This document shows, in pieces, positions 17,148 through 26,152 of a stretch of DNA of 64,000 nucleotides. The notes under the pieces were generated by a model, which was not told the origin of the DNA, did not search any database, and saw only the letters and a program-made list of their open reading frames with translations. This stretch comes from Alloacidobacterium dinghuense (lineage in GTDB: Bacteria; Acidobacteriota; Terriglobia; Terriglobales; Acidobacteriaceae). A program made the translations under genes and the position numbers. The stretch spans positions 4,526,001 to 4,590,000 of the forward strand of contig NZ_CP060394.1 in NCBI RefSeq assembly GCF_014274465.1. The letters are read 5' to 3'. Each line of letters starts with the position of its first letter. Within the stretch, counting starts at the first letter, position 1.

Positions 17148-19229
17148 TCACGTAGAAGCAAGCACATCATTGCCAGCGCGCGCCCAGAGAACGACCATCG
17201 ATCGAGGTCTCGCCTGATACGTTTGTTCAGCAACGAAGGGTGATTCTTGCCACGGCACAATGTCCTGCGGTGTGGGTAGAGAAGTGTCAATCCATCGTCG
17301 CCATGGGCCTTCCTGCCCATTGGCTACATCCGGTAATTCAAAATCAAGAGCCTCCCAATATGCATTGAAGATGAAGTATGCAAGGGCGTTTTCCTGCGGC
17401 AGCTCAGCGCTGAACGCAATACTGTGCGAATGGCTGCTCCAGTCCGGCTGGTCAAGCTTAACTCCATGCCAGCCTTTCGCGCTCTTTGCGATCAGCTCAG
17501 TCAACGTCATCCGTTGCCGCAGTCCGCTTGCATCTCGCCGCAGCCTTCTAGCGATAAGCAACTTCACGAATCGATGTATATCTTCGTGCTTCTTAAGCAG
17601 AGACCAATCGAACCAGTTGCCCTGGGCGTCATGGCAGTAGGCATTGTTGTTGCCAAGCTGCGTTCGCCGGACTTCATCGCCCATCGTGAACATGGGCAGA
17701 CCCAAAGAGAGCAGTGTCACCGTCATAAAGTTTTTCACTTGACGGTTTCGGAGATCCTCGATCGCGGGATCATCCGTTTGCCCCTCAACTCCGCAGTTCC
17801 AGCTTCGATTGTCGTCTCCGCCGTCCCGGTTATTCTCACCATTCGATTCGTTGTGCTTCTGGTTGTAAGAAACCAGGTCGTTGAGCGTAAATCCATCATG
17901 ACAGGTCACGAAGTTCACGCTCTGTTCCGCTTCGCGCTCCTCGTGGCAAAATATCTCGTGGCTGCCGAGCAGACGGTCGGCAAAATGTTGCAAGGCGCCT
18001 TCGTCGCCGCGGAAGAAACTACGTGCGTCATCGCGAAAGCGCCCGTTCCATTCGCGCCAACTGTCTCCAACAAAACTGCCGACCTGATAAAGCCCACCCG
18101 CGTCCCAGGCTTCGGCAATCATCTTTGTTCCTGCGAGTACCGGATCGGACTCAATATCCCAGAGAACGGGCGGGTTAGCCATGACATGGCCGCTCGAATC
18201 GCGAGCAAGAATCGAAGCGAGATCGAAGCGAAAACCGTCCACATGCATCTCTTGCACCCAATACCGGAGGCTGTCGACGATCAGCCGTCGCACGATCGGA
18301 TGATTGGCGTTGAGCGTGTTTCCGGTGCCGCTGAAGTTCGCGTACCGTGACCGTTCCCCCTCCAGAACGTAGTAAGCGTTGTTATCAAATCCGCGAAAGC
18401 AGAATGTCGGCCCCGATTGATCGCCTTCCGCTGTGTGATTGAAGACGACATCCAGGATGACCTCGATCCCTGCTTTGTGTAGCGCCTTGACCATGTCGCG
18501 AAATTCACTCACCGGAGTCACGGAGTCCCGGCTGGAGCTGTATGCCTGGTGCGGTGCGAAGAAGGAGACTGGTGCATAGCCCCAATAATTGACGCGTCCA
18601 GGAGGACAATCCTGGGCGTCGAACTGAAATACAGGAAGCAGTTCAACAGCTGAAACACCGAGGTCCTGGAGATACGGAATCTTCTCGATGAGCCCACGAT
18701 AGGTACCTCGCCTATCCTCCTCGACTCCTGAGCTCGGATGCTGCGTAAAACCCTTCACATGCATTTCGTAGATGATCGTCTGCGAAGGCGGACGCATGAG
18801 CGGTGTGTCGCCCTCCCAGTCATAGAGGCTGGTATCCACCACAACGCTCTTCATCGCGGTTGCGGCGTTGCTCTGTGCTTCATCGCGAGAGTAGTTCCTC
18901 GGAACAACAACTGCGCGACCATATGGATCGAGCAGAATTTTGGAATCATCAAAGCGCAATCCCGCCGATGGTTCGAATGGTCCTTGCACTCGATACCCAT
19001 AGATCTGCCCCGCCTGAATACCGGGGACAAAAACATGCCAGTAGTGATAGGTTCGGTTGATGAATGGGTCGAGAGAAATCACACGTGCAGGGCGAGCATC
19101 GTCCTCCCTATCGAAAAGTAGCAAATCCATGTCTGAAGCATTGCGTGAGTAAACGCTGAAGTTCACACCGATTCCTGCCGGTGTCGCGCCCAACGGAGAG
19201 CTTCGACCGCGTGATCGCGGACGCTTCAT
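17148..19229 (-). CDS. glgX: Glycogen debranching enzyme GlgX (isoamylase-type GH13)
   Basis: Protein of 693 residues hydrolysing alpha-1,6 branches of limit dextrins in the cytoplasm. An N-terminal CBM48-like domain (GVNFSVYSRNASDMDLLLF) precedes the GH13 barrel. The catalytic nucleophile region DGFRFDLASIL, the acid/base region IAEAWDAGGLYQVG and the histidine-containing FVTCHDGFTLNDLVSYNQKHN are all present, as are RVNYWGYAP and DVVFNHTAEGD. Its ATG overlaps the stop of the NapC-type cytochrome gene by four bases (ATGA), so it is the last gene of the electron-transfer operon. That is an unexpected position for glycogen metabolism; no other glycogen gene is next to it. Confidence 0.95.
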   Translation of the reverse strand: MKRPRSRGRSSPLGATPAGIGVNFSVYSRNASDMDLLLFDREDDARPARVISLDPFINRTYHYWHVFVPGIQAGQIYGYRVQGPFEPSAGLRFDDSKILLDPYGRAVVVPRNYSRDEAQSNAATAMKSVVVDTSLYDWEGDTPLMRPPSQTIIYEMHVKGFTQHPSSGVEEDRRGTYRGLIEKIPYLQDLGVSAVELLPVFQFDAQDCPPGRVNYWGYAPVSFFAPHQAYSSSRDSVTPVSEFRDMVKALHKAGIEVILDVVFNHTAEGDQSGPTFCFRGFDNNAYYVLEGERSRYANFSGTGNTLNANHPIVRRLIVDSLRYWVQEMHVDGFRFDLASILARDSSGHVMANPPVLWDIESDPVLAGTKMIAEAWDAGGLYQVGSFVGDSWREWNGRFRDDARSFFRGDEGALQHFADRLLGSHEIFCHEEREAEQSVNFVTCHDGFTLNDLVSYNQKHNESNGENNRDGGDDNRSWNCGVEGQTDDPAIEDLRNRQVKNFMTVTLLSLGLPMFTMGDEVRRTQLGNNNAYCHDAQGNWFDWSLLKKHEDIHRFVKLLIARRLRRDASGLRQRMTLTELIAKSAKGWHGVKLDQPDWSSHSHSIAFSAELPQENALAYFIFNAYWEALDFELPDVANGQEGPWRRWIDTSLPTPQDIVPWQESPFVAEQTYQARPRSMVVLWARAGNDVLAST

Positions 19230-20656
19230 TGAATGCCTAGATCAGTAAGTTGTTTCGGATTCACTTCATCGACAGCCACCAGATTATGGCAAGTGGCGCA
19301 GTCATTATCGATACTCTTTCCATCCTTGGTATTGTGGCTTCCATCGTGACAGCGGAAACAGCCAGGATAGTCATTATGTCCGATGTTATTCGGATGCGTG
19401 CCCCAGGTAACCTTCATGAAAGGAAATACATTCTCACCATAAATCGCACTCAGGGTCTTCGCGGCGTCATCGATCTGAGAGCGCTGCTGACTCCATGCAT
19501 TTGGATACTTACTGCGATAGAAGTCCTCCAGGCCAGCTGTGATCTTCGATTCTGCATCTGCTTGCGAAGCATACTCTGCTTTGATCAGAGCAAGACCCTC
19601 CTTGTGGAGGAAAGGCAAAGAAGTGCTGAGCCGTCCACGGGCCATCGCTGTATTCACTGCGTTCACTGGAGTATCAAACGAATGCGCGGCCCTGTTATGG
19701 CAGTCAATGCAATTCATCACACGCTTTTGGCCACCTTCGGGCGTCTTCGCGTCCGACGACACGTACTCGACTGCAGAGCCGTCTTCATTTATCTTGGCTA
19801 CCCAGGGAATGGTCTGATTTGTGTTGTCCGTCGCAATGAATTCGATATGACCACGATGCGCGCCATGGATTCCACTCAATCGGCCAGACAGATCTCGCCC
19901 TCCAACATGGACCAGAACCAGAGAGTGTGTGACCGAGTTGCTTTCGTCGTCGCCATAGGATGTCTTCACCACAAGCTTGTCGCCGATGTACTTTCCAGGA
20001 TTGTGACAGTGCAAACACGTTGCGTTAGCAGGGGGCACCTTACCCTCTGGCATGATGGGGCGAGGATAGCTGCCTAATACCAAATGCACAAGCTGCCGCG
20101 TTCCGTTTAGCTTTGCACTCACGTAGCCTGACAACCCCGAAGCGACGTGGCATTCCGTACAGGTTACATTCGCGTGGGACGATACGTGATAAGCGCTCCA
20201 CTCGGGCGCCATAACGTGACAGGACTGGCCGCAGAATGACGGCTTGTCCATTTGGGCAACGCCACGAAAACTTGCGGTGCCTACAATCACAAAATTGATA
20301 AACGTAAGGAGAACGACAAAATGGAAGGAACGACGGATAACAGGATTGGCAAAGTCAACCTGGGGATAGGTAGATGGCAACTGGCCCATTGCCTTCAGCC
20401 GTCGTCTCCTCCACCACATACCAATTGGAATGAGGATTAGCCCGAGGATAAAGAGGGCAGGCAGGCAAAGGTCAAAAACAATACCAACATAAGGGTTTGC
20501 TGAGCCGCCGTGGCCAATAACGTCGACCACCCAGAAGCCGATCAGAGTCAGAGCTGACGCGGTCGTAAGTCCGACTCCAATCAAGCTGACTGGGTTGTGC
20601 GCAAAAAAGACCAGCGGCCTAAGCCGATTCGCTCTGAATCCTTCAGATTGAGTCAT
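19226..20656 (-). CDS. NapC/NirT-type membrane-anchored hexaheme cytochrome c
   Basis: Protein of 476 residues with three N-terminal membrane helices (about residues 20-45, 55-82 and 108-130) and a large exported domain carrying six haem-attachment motifs. They are CGQSCH (three residues between the cysteines, as in related NapC-like proteins), CTECH, CLHCH, CIDCH, CFRCH and CATCH. By analogy with NapC/CymA/NrfH it should oxidise menaquinol and pass electrons to periplasmic cytochromes. It sits downstream of the decaheme protein, barrel and small cytochrome c genes on the same strand and overlaps glgX by four bases. This placement supports it as the quinol-side entry point of the proposed conduit. 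Confidence 0.88.
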   Translation of the reverse strand: MTQSEGFRANRLRPLVFFAHNPVSLIGVGLTTASALTLIGFWVVDVIGHGGSANPYVGIVFDLCLPALFILGLILIPIGMWWRRRRLKAMGQLPSTYPQVDFANPVIRRSFHFVVLLTFINFVIVGTASFRGVAQMDKPSFCGQSCHVMAPEWSAYHVSSHANVTCTECHVASGLSGYVSAKLNGTRQLVHLVLGSYPRPIMPEGKVPPANATCLHCHNPGKYIGDKLVVKTSYGDDESNSVTHSLVLVHVGGRDLSGRLSGIHGAHRGHIEFIATDNTNQTIPWVAKINEDGSAVEYVSSDAKTPEGGQKRVMNCIDCHNRAAHSFDTPVNAVNTAMARGRLSTSLPFLHKEGLALIKAEYASQADAESKITAGLEDFYRSKYPNAWSQQRSQIDDAAKTLSAIYGENVFPFMKVTWGTHPNNIGHNDYPGCFRCHDGSHNTKDGKSIDNDCATCHNLVAVDEVNPKQLTDLGIQ

Positions 20657-20676
20657 CGCTCAGCTTCTTTTAGGCT

Positions 20677-21003
20677 CTATTTCTTTTGCAATGTACGAAT
20701 GTAAGCGACAACATCTTTTATTTGGTCGTCCGAAAGTTTGCTTGCGTACGCGGGCATCTTGCCTTTCCCATTTTTTGTGTCCGCGATTAGATCTGCATCC
20801 GAAGCACTCACAATATCCGGCGCACTGAAGGACACTACCTTCATCGATTTGCCCGCTGGAGTATTTCCAGCACCGTCAGCTCCATGGCAACTTTGGCATT
20901 TGGCTTTATAAGTATCCGCACCAGATTTCTGAGCAAAGCTTAAAGTGCTTACAGCAAGCAGGCTTGCCACGCAGACGCGAGTAACGTATTTCAGCATAGT
21001 CAT
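20677..21003 (-). CDS. Small class I cytochrome c
   Basis: Protein of 108 residues from the ATG at 21003, which follows GGAGG at ideal spacing; an in-frame TTG four codons earlier is not needed. It has a signal peptide (YVTRVCVASLLAVSTLSFAQ), a single haem motif CQSCHG, and a distal methionine in GKMPAYASKLSDDQIKDVVAYIRTL. This is the usual layout of a periplasmic mono-haem electron shuttle. Gene order places it between the outer-membrane barrel gene and the NapC-type quinol dehydrogenase gene, so it is likely the soluble carrier linking the two. Confidence 0.93.
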   Translation of the reverse strand: MTMLKYVTRVCVASLLAVSTLSFAQKSGADTYKAKCQSCHGADGAGNTPAGKSMKVVSFSAPDIVSASDADLIADTKNGKGKMPAYASKLSDDQIKDVVAYIRTLQKK

Positions 21004-21052
21004 TCGTTCCTCCAAGTTAACGGTTGATAATCATAGCGCAGGCTAAGACATC

Positions 21053-23254
21053 CTAAAAGGCATAGTTGACTCCGAGAGTGTATACATTTCCTCGAAAGCT
21101 TCGCGGTAGCGTTGGGCCAATGGGTGTACCTTCGCCGTAACTGTAATAGTTGTAATCTGCTTTCCAAGTCCAGTTCGGCGCCATTTGTATGTACACTCCC
21201 GCGTAGGGCGATTGAAACTGCGACTGTAGTGAGCCTGGCACCTGACGGATATTGATCATTTCGGATGTGCCATCCACGTCGCTCATGCGATACCCCGCGT
21301 TTATATGTACTCGTTTAACCGGCGAGAAAGTGAAACCAATCGAACCAAACTGCATTGGCGCATTGTAGTAACCATTGGTCTGGTATGGCGCGCCGGCTGC
21401 AGTGCAGACTGGCGGCGCGGTGGTGGCCCCGGGAGGGGGCGGCGTAGAAGGGAAGCACTCGATTGTGGTCGAGTACACGCTGTCATAGGCATAACTCAAG
21501 TTCAGCGACCATTTCTCACTTGGAGCGATTGTTGCGCCGAACGAGAAATCGCGATTGTGTTCGAGGTGGTTCACAGTCTCTACGTTGTTGCGTGCCTCAT
21601 AGATGTTCACGGCCCCGGACACCGTAAGCCATGGGCGCGGCTGATAGGTAGCGCGCGCTCTATAGTGCTGCAGTTGACGAGGGCTGATGCGAGTGAACGC
21701 ATTGTCAGCGTACATGCCATCGAAATTGAAATTGATTCGCAACTCAGGAGTGGGCCTCAGAGCGGCGCCAAAGAGTCCCCAGCTTTCATGGATGGGGATG
21801 AAGTCTCCTGCAGAGTCGGTAATGATTCGGCTTCGATACCGATAGCCAACTGAAATGCGGGCTTTAGGCGTCACGTCCCATGCCGTGACAAATGTGTTGG
21901 CTTTCGTTTTCTGATTAAGCGCCTGATAGTCCGTCGATGTCGCCGTCGTAGCAGCTCCCGGAGGCTGCAGCAGCGATGTTCCGTTATAGCTTGTTGTTGA
22001 GAAGCTGTTGATACCTGGTATACGGAAATACCAGAAGTCATAAACATCAGAAGCTGAAAGTTTAGGTGTGATCTGCCATACAGCAGCGATATCCCCGTTG
22101 ACATTCACACGCTGTACGCGGGCATTCCCAGTCTCGACCGATTGACGCAGTGAAGGCGTATCCAAGCCGTTGAAAAATTCATTGTAGTTAACGAGAGTAC
22201 TGTTTGAACCGTTGTAGAGCAGACGCCCATTTAATGTGAAGTTATGAATCGCTGAGGTCTGGAATCGCGCCTGCTCAGTTGGGTAAAGAGTTCGCGTGGG
22301 TGCGAAACGAGTGTAGGCAAGAAACCCCTGGCATGCCGGATTCACTGTTCCATCAGGATTGAATGGGCTGGAGCAGGGAGAGCCCCATACTGAAGATAGA
22401 TTGACCCCAAGACTGACAGGCGTGCCGTTCGAGAGAGTGTAATTTAAGCCGCTAAGCCGCCAGCTCGTGTCCCCTTTGTAATGAGTAATGAACTGGTCGT
22501 AGCTGAAAGTTGTCTTTGGGTCCGGCTTCCAGTCGACTCCTCCAGTCCAATTATCAGTAGAATTGCGCCAATTTTGGGAAAGCAGCGCATCCGTCCCGAG
22601 ATGAATCGTGCTATAGGATGGCCCCTGGTTGATGTTGTGGTTGTAACCAAAGCGTACGCTCACCTTGGACAAGGGAGCCAGAGTCAGGTTGAGATCAGTC
22701 ATCTGACGCAGTGTGTTGTAGAGGTGCGGTGAGAAAAGAGCGGGAACGAATGGATTCGACTCAGGCGGAATCAGGGGATTGGCAAGCAGATCGTAATCAA
22801 AATATTGACGATAACGCCGGTAGCTTCCACGAAAGTCATATATGCGCCCCTTCGACACATTTAGATATGTGACGTTAATAGGATCGCCGCCATAGCCAAA
22901 GCTGCTGGTTGAAAGCTGATCAAAGAAGATCGCATGCGCCGGATCTACGGCGTGCATCGTAAGTGATTGGTCAAGAACGCGCGCACCGGACGCAAGATTG
23001 ACCAGAGTGGCGTAGGCGGGGTCGCTGCCAGAGTGTTCCACAATTCGACCACCGAGATCGACCGACTGGTGTACCACATAACCGTGATAAATCTTTTGGC
23101 TTGGCGTCGGTTGTTGTTGAGGCTCTTGTGGGGCTGCCGGGGCTGTTTGAGCGTCCTGGGTGCACGCGGCGCTGACAATGGCCATGCAGAAAATAATGAC
23201 AAAAGCAGCTCGTCGTAATTTCACCGGGGCCGGGATGAATGAGTAATTGCTCAT
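21053..23254 (-). CDS. Outer-membrane beta-barrel protein of the cytochrome operon (MtrB/PioB-like role)
   Basis: Protein of about 733 residues from the ATG at 23254, 13 bases after the decaheme gene's stop. It begins with a signal peptide (RRAAFVIIFCMAIVSAACTQ; the Cys may be lipidated, although the lipobox is poor) and a Pro/Gln-rich linker. Many amphipathic strands with alternating aromatic residues follow (YDFRGSYRRYRQYFDYDLL, SVRFGYNHNINQGPSYST), ending in VYTLGVNYAF, a typical barrel C-terminus. The position directly after a DmsE-type decaheme cytochrome mirrors MtrA/MtrB and PioA/PioB pairs, in which the barrel sheathes the decaheme rod across the outer membrane. I cannot confirm MtrB homology by eye, and the CXXC sometimes seen near the MtrB N-terminus is absent. 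Confidence 0.82.
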   Translation of the reverse strand: MSNYSFIPAPVKLRRAAFVIIFCMAIVSAACTQDAQTAPAAPQEPQQQPTPSQKIYHGYVVHQSVDLGGRIVEHSGSDPAYATLVNLASGARVLDQSLTMHAVDPAHAIFFDQLSTSSFGYGGDPINVTYLNVSKGRIYDFRGSYRRYRQYFDYDLLANPLIPPESNPFVPALFSPHLYNTLRQMTDLNLTLAPLSKVSVRFGYNHNINQGPSYSTIHLGTDALLSQNWRNSTDNWTGGVDWKPDPKTTFSYDQFITHYKGDTSWRLSGLNYTLSNGTPVSLGVNLSSVWGSPCSSPFNPDGTVNPACQGFLAYTRFAPTRTLYPTEQARFQTSAIHNFTLNGRLLYNGSNSTLVNYNEFFNGLDTPSLRQSVETGNARVQRVNVNGDIAAVWQITPKLSASDVYDFWYFRIPGINSFSTTSYNGTSLLQPPGAATTATSTDYQALNQKTKANTFVTAWDVTPKARISVGYRYRSRIITDSAGDFIPIHESWGLFGAALRPTPELRINFNFDGMYADNAFTRISPRQLQHYRARATYQPRPWLTVSGAVNIYEARNNVETVNHLEHNRDFSFGATIAPSEKWSLNLSYAYDSVYSTTIECFPSTPPPPGATTAPPVCTAAGAPYQTNGYYNAPMQFGSIGFTFSPVKRVHINAGYRMSDVDGTSEMINIRQVPGSLQSQFQSPYAGVYIQMAPNWTWKADYNYYSYGEGTPIGPTLPRSFRGNVYTLGVNYAF

Positions 23255-23267
23255 CGTGGGGCCGCTC

Positions 23268-24197
23268 TCACCTAAAGTACACACTGTCGGCGTTCGAGCC
23301 GTGAATCTGCACATGGCAAACCGTGCAGGCCGGATACTGTTTCGCCTGGTTATGAAACGACGGAATGCCAGGCGCGTTAAAGTTCATCGATGCTGAATGA
23401 CATTGCAGACATAGAGAATTCACATTATTGCGCGTAAGCAGACGAGGATTCGGGGATCCGTGCGGGGAGTGGCAAAACGTACAGCCATCCGTCCTGATCG
23501 GCTGATGCTCGTAGACGAACGGACCTGCCGTCTCGGTGTGACATTTTACACAGACCGCATCGCCCGCGACGCTGCTGTGTAGGCCCTTGTCCTTGAAGCT
23601 GCCATGTGGGTTGTGGCAATCGCTGCAATCTATCAACCCTTCATCCACCTTGTGATGAAATGGCTGCGAAAAAGCGGGCTTTACATCAGTGTGGCAGGTA
23701 TAGCAAAGCTTCGGCTGCGAGACCTTGAGAAGGCTGACATCGTTTTCAAATTTGTGAATGCTGTGGCAGCTCGTGCAACTTACGCCTGCATCGCCATGTG
23801 CGGAGCGCTCGAAGTTAGGATGCGCCGCGGCGTGGCATTCCAGACACTTTTCATCCGTTGCCTTCGGCGTCATTGTGCTGAACCGGAGGATCTTTTCTAT
23901 ATCGCCGCCTCCCTCCACATGCTCTCTGCCAGGCCCGTGGCAGCTTTCGCACGTCACTCCTTTGCCGCCGTGCAGCATTGCGAGCCGGGAGTGAGGATTC
24001 TCCGCGAATTTCTTGCCAATGTCTTCATGGCAAGTCTCGCAGGTTTCTGAGCCAACAAAGTCAGCCGGGTCGGGTATGTTGGCCTTCTTATGCGGGCTGG
24101 TCTGCTGGTTATCTGCTCCTGCAGCGCTCACACGCACAACTTCCCAGAAGCAGAACAGCGATACGACGAGCGCCACAGAAAAGAACATTCGTCTCAT
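23268..24197 (-). CDS. DmsE/MtrA-type decaheme cytochrome c
   Basis: Exported protein of 309 residues with signal peptide (VALVVSLFCFWEVVRVSA) and exactly ten CXXCH motifs: CETCH, CESCH, CLECH, CTSCH, CYTCH, CSDCH, CVKCH, CTFCH, CLQCH and CTVCH. Spacing and length fit the DmsE/MtrA family, whose members form a haem wire that passes electrons through an outer-membrane porin to extracellular acceptors. The ATG follows GGAGAG. It is the first gene of an operon with the barrel, the small cytochrome c, the NapC-type protein and glgX. A conserved inverted repeat (24466-24481) lies about 270 bases upstream. No extracellular MtrC/OmcA-like terminal cytochrome is visible in the window. Confidence 0.94.
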   Translation of the reverse strand: MRRMFFSVALVVSLFCFWEVVRVSAAGADNQQTSPHKKANIPDPADFVGSETCETCHEDIGKKFAENPHSRLAMLHGGKGVTCESCHGPGREHVEGGGDIEKILRFSTMTPKATDEKCLECHAAAHPNFERSAHGDAGVSCTSCHSIHKFENDVSLLKVSQPKLCYTCHTDVKPAFSQPFHHKVDEGLIDCSDCHNPHGSFKDKGLHSSVAGDAVCVKCHTETAGPFVYEHQPIRTDGCTFCHSPHGSPNPRLLTRNNVNSLCLQCHSASMNFNAPGIPSFHNQAKQYPACTVCHVQIHGSNADSVYFR

Positions 24198-24528
24198 CTG
24201 TCTCTCCAGAAAGGAGGTTTAGCGACGACTCAGCCTGCTTGTTCAGGCAGCCTGGTGCGAGCAAACTTACGAGAACTCCGAAAGGATAGCGAGTGTTCCA
24301 TTATTTGTTTGTGCCCGTCACACCTGCAAAGGGTGTCGCGACAAGCCAGACCATCGTTGCGGTAAAGCGCCATTCGTTCTTTCGATAGCCGGGTCGCTGT
24401 TTGATCCGACAACTTCGTCAGCGTGAATGATTTGAAAATATAGAGTTGCCGATGGGAAATGTCGCCTGTTAAATCTGACAGAGGTCCAATACTTAACCAC
24501 CAAATCAACGCCCAGCGGATTCAGACGA
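24198..24528. other. Upstream region of the cytochrome operon
   Basis: No gene. It holds the inverted repeat at 24466-24481 and, on the minus strand at 24325-24340, CGCGACACCCTTTGCA, which has a good -12-like TTGCA at sigma-54 spacing but only half of a -24 element. I regard the promoter idea as weak. Confidence 0.35.
24466..24481. promoter_or_regulatory. Inverted-repeat motif upstream of the decaheme cytochrome operon
   Basis: CTGTTAAATCTGACAG, with outer arms CTGT/ACAG and the shared TGACAG half. Same 16-base length as the sites at 15049, 25206, 26680 and 39890. It lies in the gap between the DUF4136 gene's 3' end and the cytochrome operon. Confidence 0.55.
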
Positions 24529-25086
24529 TTACTTTGCCTTAGGCGGATAATTCTTCATAAGCTTTGCTACTGCCTTCTGAAGATTCTTCTGACGTTTGTC
24601 TGGCTTCGCTTTCGGATCTAAGGTCTTGCTCGCGACGCCTCGCCAGACTAAGTCGTGGTGCGCCGAATCATACATATCCAAACCCAACTGTCCGGTATAG
24701 ATGGTTGAGGTTTGCCCGGTGGTCATTCCGCCTCCGCCGCCATACCAGCCACCACGGTACCACCCTGGGCCGTAACCCCAACCGGAGTTATACGACGTGA
24801 ACTGCTTCTCTGATCCGATTGCGGTTTGATATCCCACAAACAAGTCGGCGTTGTCTCCGTCTACCTTACTCAGGCCTTTAGTCGCCAACGCGGCATCAAA
24901 TGCTTCCTTGACCTGTTTGTCGGTAAGATCGTCTACCGGCGTGGCATCCTTGATGGCCACCCACTTGTAGGTTTTGAACTTAGAGAAGTCGGTGTCTTTG
25001 TCGAAGTTATAGCGAACATCCTGGCCGAAAACATTGCCTGAAATCATGAGTATCGCGAATATCCAGACAAACCGCAGTTTCTTCAT
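24529..25086 (-). CDS. Exported DUF4136-domain protein
   Basis: Protein of 185 residues with a signal peptide (FVWIFAILMISGNVFG-Q). DUF4136 features are visible: VRYNFDKDTDFSKFKTYKWV at the mature N-terminus, DKQVKEAFDAALATKGL, DNADLFVGY, then a Gly/Trp/Tyr-rich loop (about residues 105-128) and LDMYDSAHHDLVWRGVASKTLDPKAKPDKRQKNL. The family is common in Acidobacteria and Bacteroidetes as periplasmic or lipid-anchored proteins with no assigned role; here no lipobox is seen. The ATG follows GAGGAGAG. The best-conserved copy of the window's inverted repeat lies about 120 bases upstream. Confidence 0.88.
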   Translation of the reverse strand: MKKLRFVWIFAILMISGNVFGQDVRYNFDKDTDFSKFKTYKWVAIKDATPVDDLTDKQVKEAFDAALATKGLSKVDGDNADLFVGYQTAIGSEKQFTSYNSGWGYGPGWYRGGWYGGGGGMTTGQTSTIYTGQLGLDMYDSAHHDLVWRGVASKTLDPKAKPDKRQKNLQKAVAKLMKNYPPKAK

Positions 25087-25405
25087 GTGCTCTCTCCTCA
25101 GCTACCGAGTTGCCGTTCCCTTTCAACGACACGAAAGTGTCAGCCTTCGGAACTCGCGCTTTTCGATTCTTCGCTGATGCTAGGCGGTCGAATCCGTAAT
25201 GGGAACTGTCAGTCTTGACAGAGATAGGAGGTCCACGGTTTACAAATTGTAATCGGCATCGCCAACCCCGAAGCGCTTCAATTCAGACAGTCTTGGAGTT
25301 CGATCGTGGAAGAGAACGAATAGCTAATGCCAGAATCGAATTCAGATCGAGTGAAGCGAGTCGTTGGGTTCCCAACCTTGGCGACAGGTCGAGCCAAGCG
25401 AGCAT
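25087..25405. other. Promoter region of the DUF4136 gene, otherwise no gene
   Basis: Non-coding by inspection. It contains the inverted repeat at 25206-25221, and GG-N10-GC spacing near 25100-25115 on the minus strand that faintly resembles a sigma-54 promoter but lies implausibly close to the start codon. Confidence 0.4.
25206..25221. promoter_or_regulatory. Inverted-repeat motif upstream of the DUF4136 gene
   Basis: CTGTCAGTCTTGACAG: arms CTGTCA and TGACAG are perfect, with a 4-base centre. It is the clearest member of the set of 16-bp sites and lies about 120 bases before the DUF4136 start codon. Confidence 0.6.
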
Positions 25406-26053
25406 CTATGGAGCAACTATGTGGTTTCTCACCGCATATCGAACAAGTTCGGCGTTACTCTTGACGCAAAGGGCCTCCATGATCCGATACTTGTGAAACG
25501 CAACGGTCCGGGTCGTCATATTTAAGATTACACTAACTTCCTTCATTACTTTGCCTTCGGCGATCAACTGCAGAACTTCCCGTTGTCGCTCTGTAAGCTT
25601 GTCTCCTTCCTCGACCATTTTCTTAGGCTGCCGACGGAGGTAGGCGACATCGTCCCTGGAAAGTGACGCTGACAGATACGACCTGCCCTGTAGAACCGCG
25701 CGAACAGCTGCCACCATCTCTGAGGCTGCGCAGGTCTTGAGCAAATAGCCCGAGGCGCCGCGGCGAAAGGCTTCTGCCGCGATCTCTGTATCAGGATTCA
25801 TGGTGAGGTAAATCACCTTGACGGCGCGCAATTCTTGTTTGACCTGACAGGCAGCATCGATTCCATTGAGAACCGGCATCGTGACATCAACCACGATCAC
25901 ATCAGGCTTTAAGATGGCTGCAGCCCGAACAAGTGCGCGACCGTCTCCCACCGTGCCGACCACTTCAAACTCCTTTTCGAGCAGCGTTTTGCAGAGGTCC
26001 GCTATCAGCGTGTGATCGTCAGCTATCAGAATGCGGGGACGGATTCCTTGCAT
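25406..26053 (-). CDS. NarL/FixJ-family response regulator
   Basis: Protein of 215 residues. The receiver domain has the acidic pair ADD near residue 11, the phospho-acceptor in VIVVDVTMPVLNG (about residue 57) and the lysine in SGYLLKTCAASE. The C-terminal LuxR-type helix-turn-helix reads LTERQREVLQLIAEGKVMKEVSVILNMTTRTVAFHKYRIME. The ATG follows AAAGGAGA. It is the last of three regulators downstream of the sensor kinase gene at 27414-30788 on the same strand. Its output domain is near-identical in type to that of the regulator at 26717-27367, so the two may share targets or heterodimerise. Confidence 0.93.
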   Translation of the reverse strand: MQGIRPRILIADDHTLIADLCKTLLEKEFEVVGTVGDGRALVRAAAILKPDVIVVDVTMPVLNGIDAACQVKQELRAVKVIYLTMNPDTEIAAEAFRRGASGYLLKTCAASEMVAAVRAVLQGRSYLSASLSRDDVAYLRRQPKKMVEEGDKLTERQREVLQLIAEGKVMKEVSVILNMTTRTVAFHKYRIMEALCVKSNAELVRYAVRNHIVAP

Positions 26054-26152
26054 GGGGAGTCTCCTTTGCTGGTTTTTTACGATCAGGGCGCGGGCGCGTC
26101 AACTAGCAAAACTCCTAGGCATAAAGGCAACGGAGTTCCCCTATATATCGAC

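Noticed and set aside
24325-24340. Possible sigma-54 promoter before the cytochrome operon
   Set aside because: The -12 half is good, but the -24 half matches in only about three of six positions.
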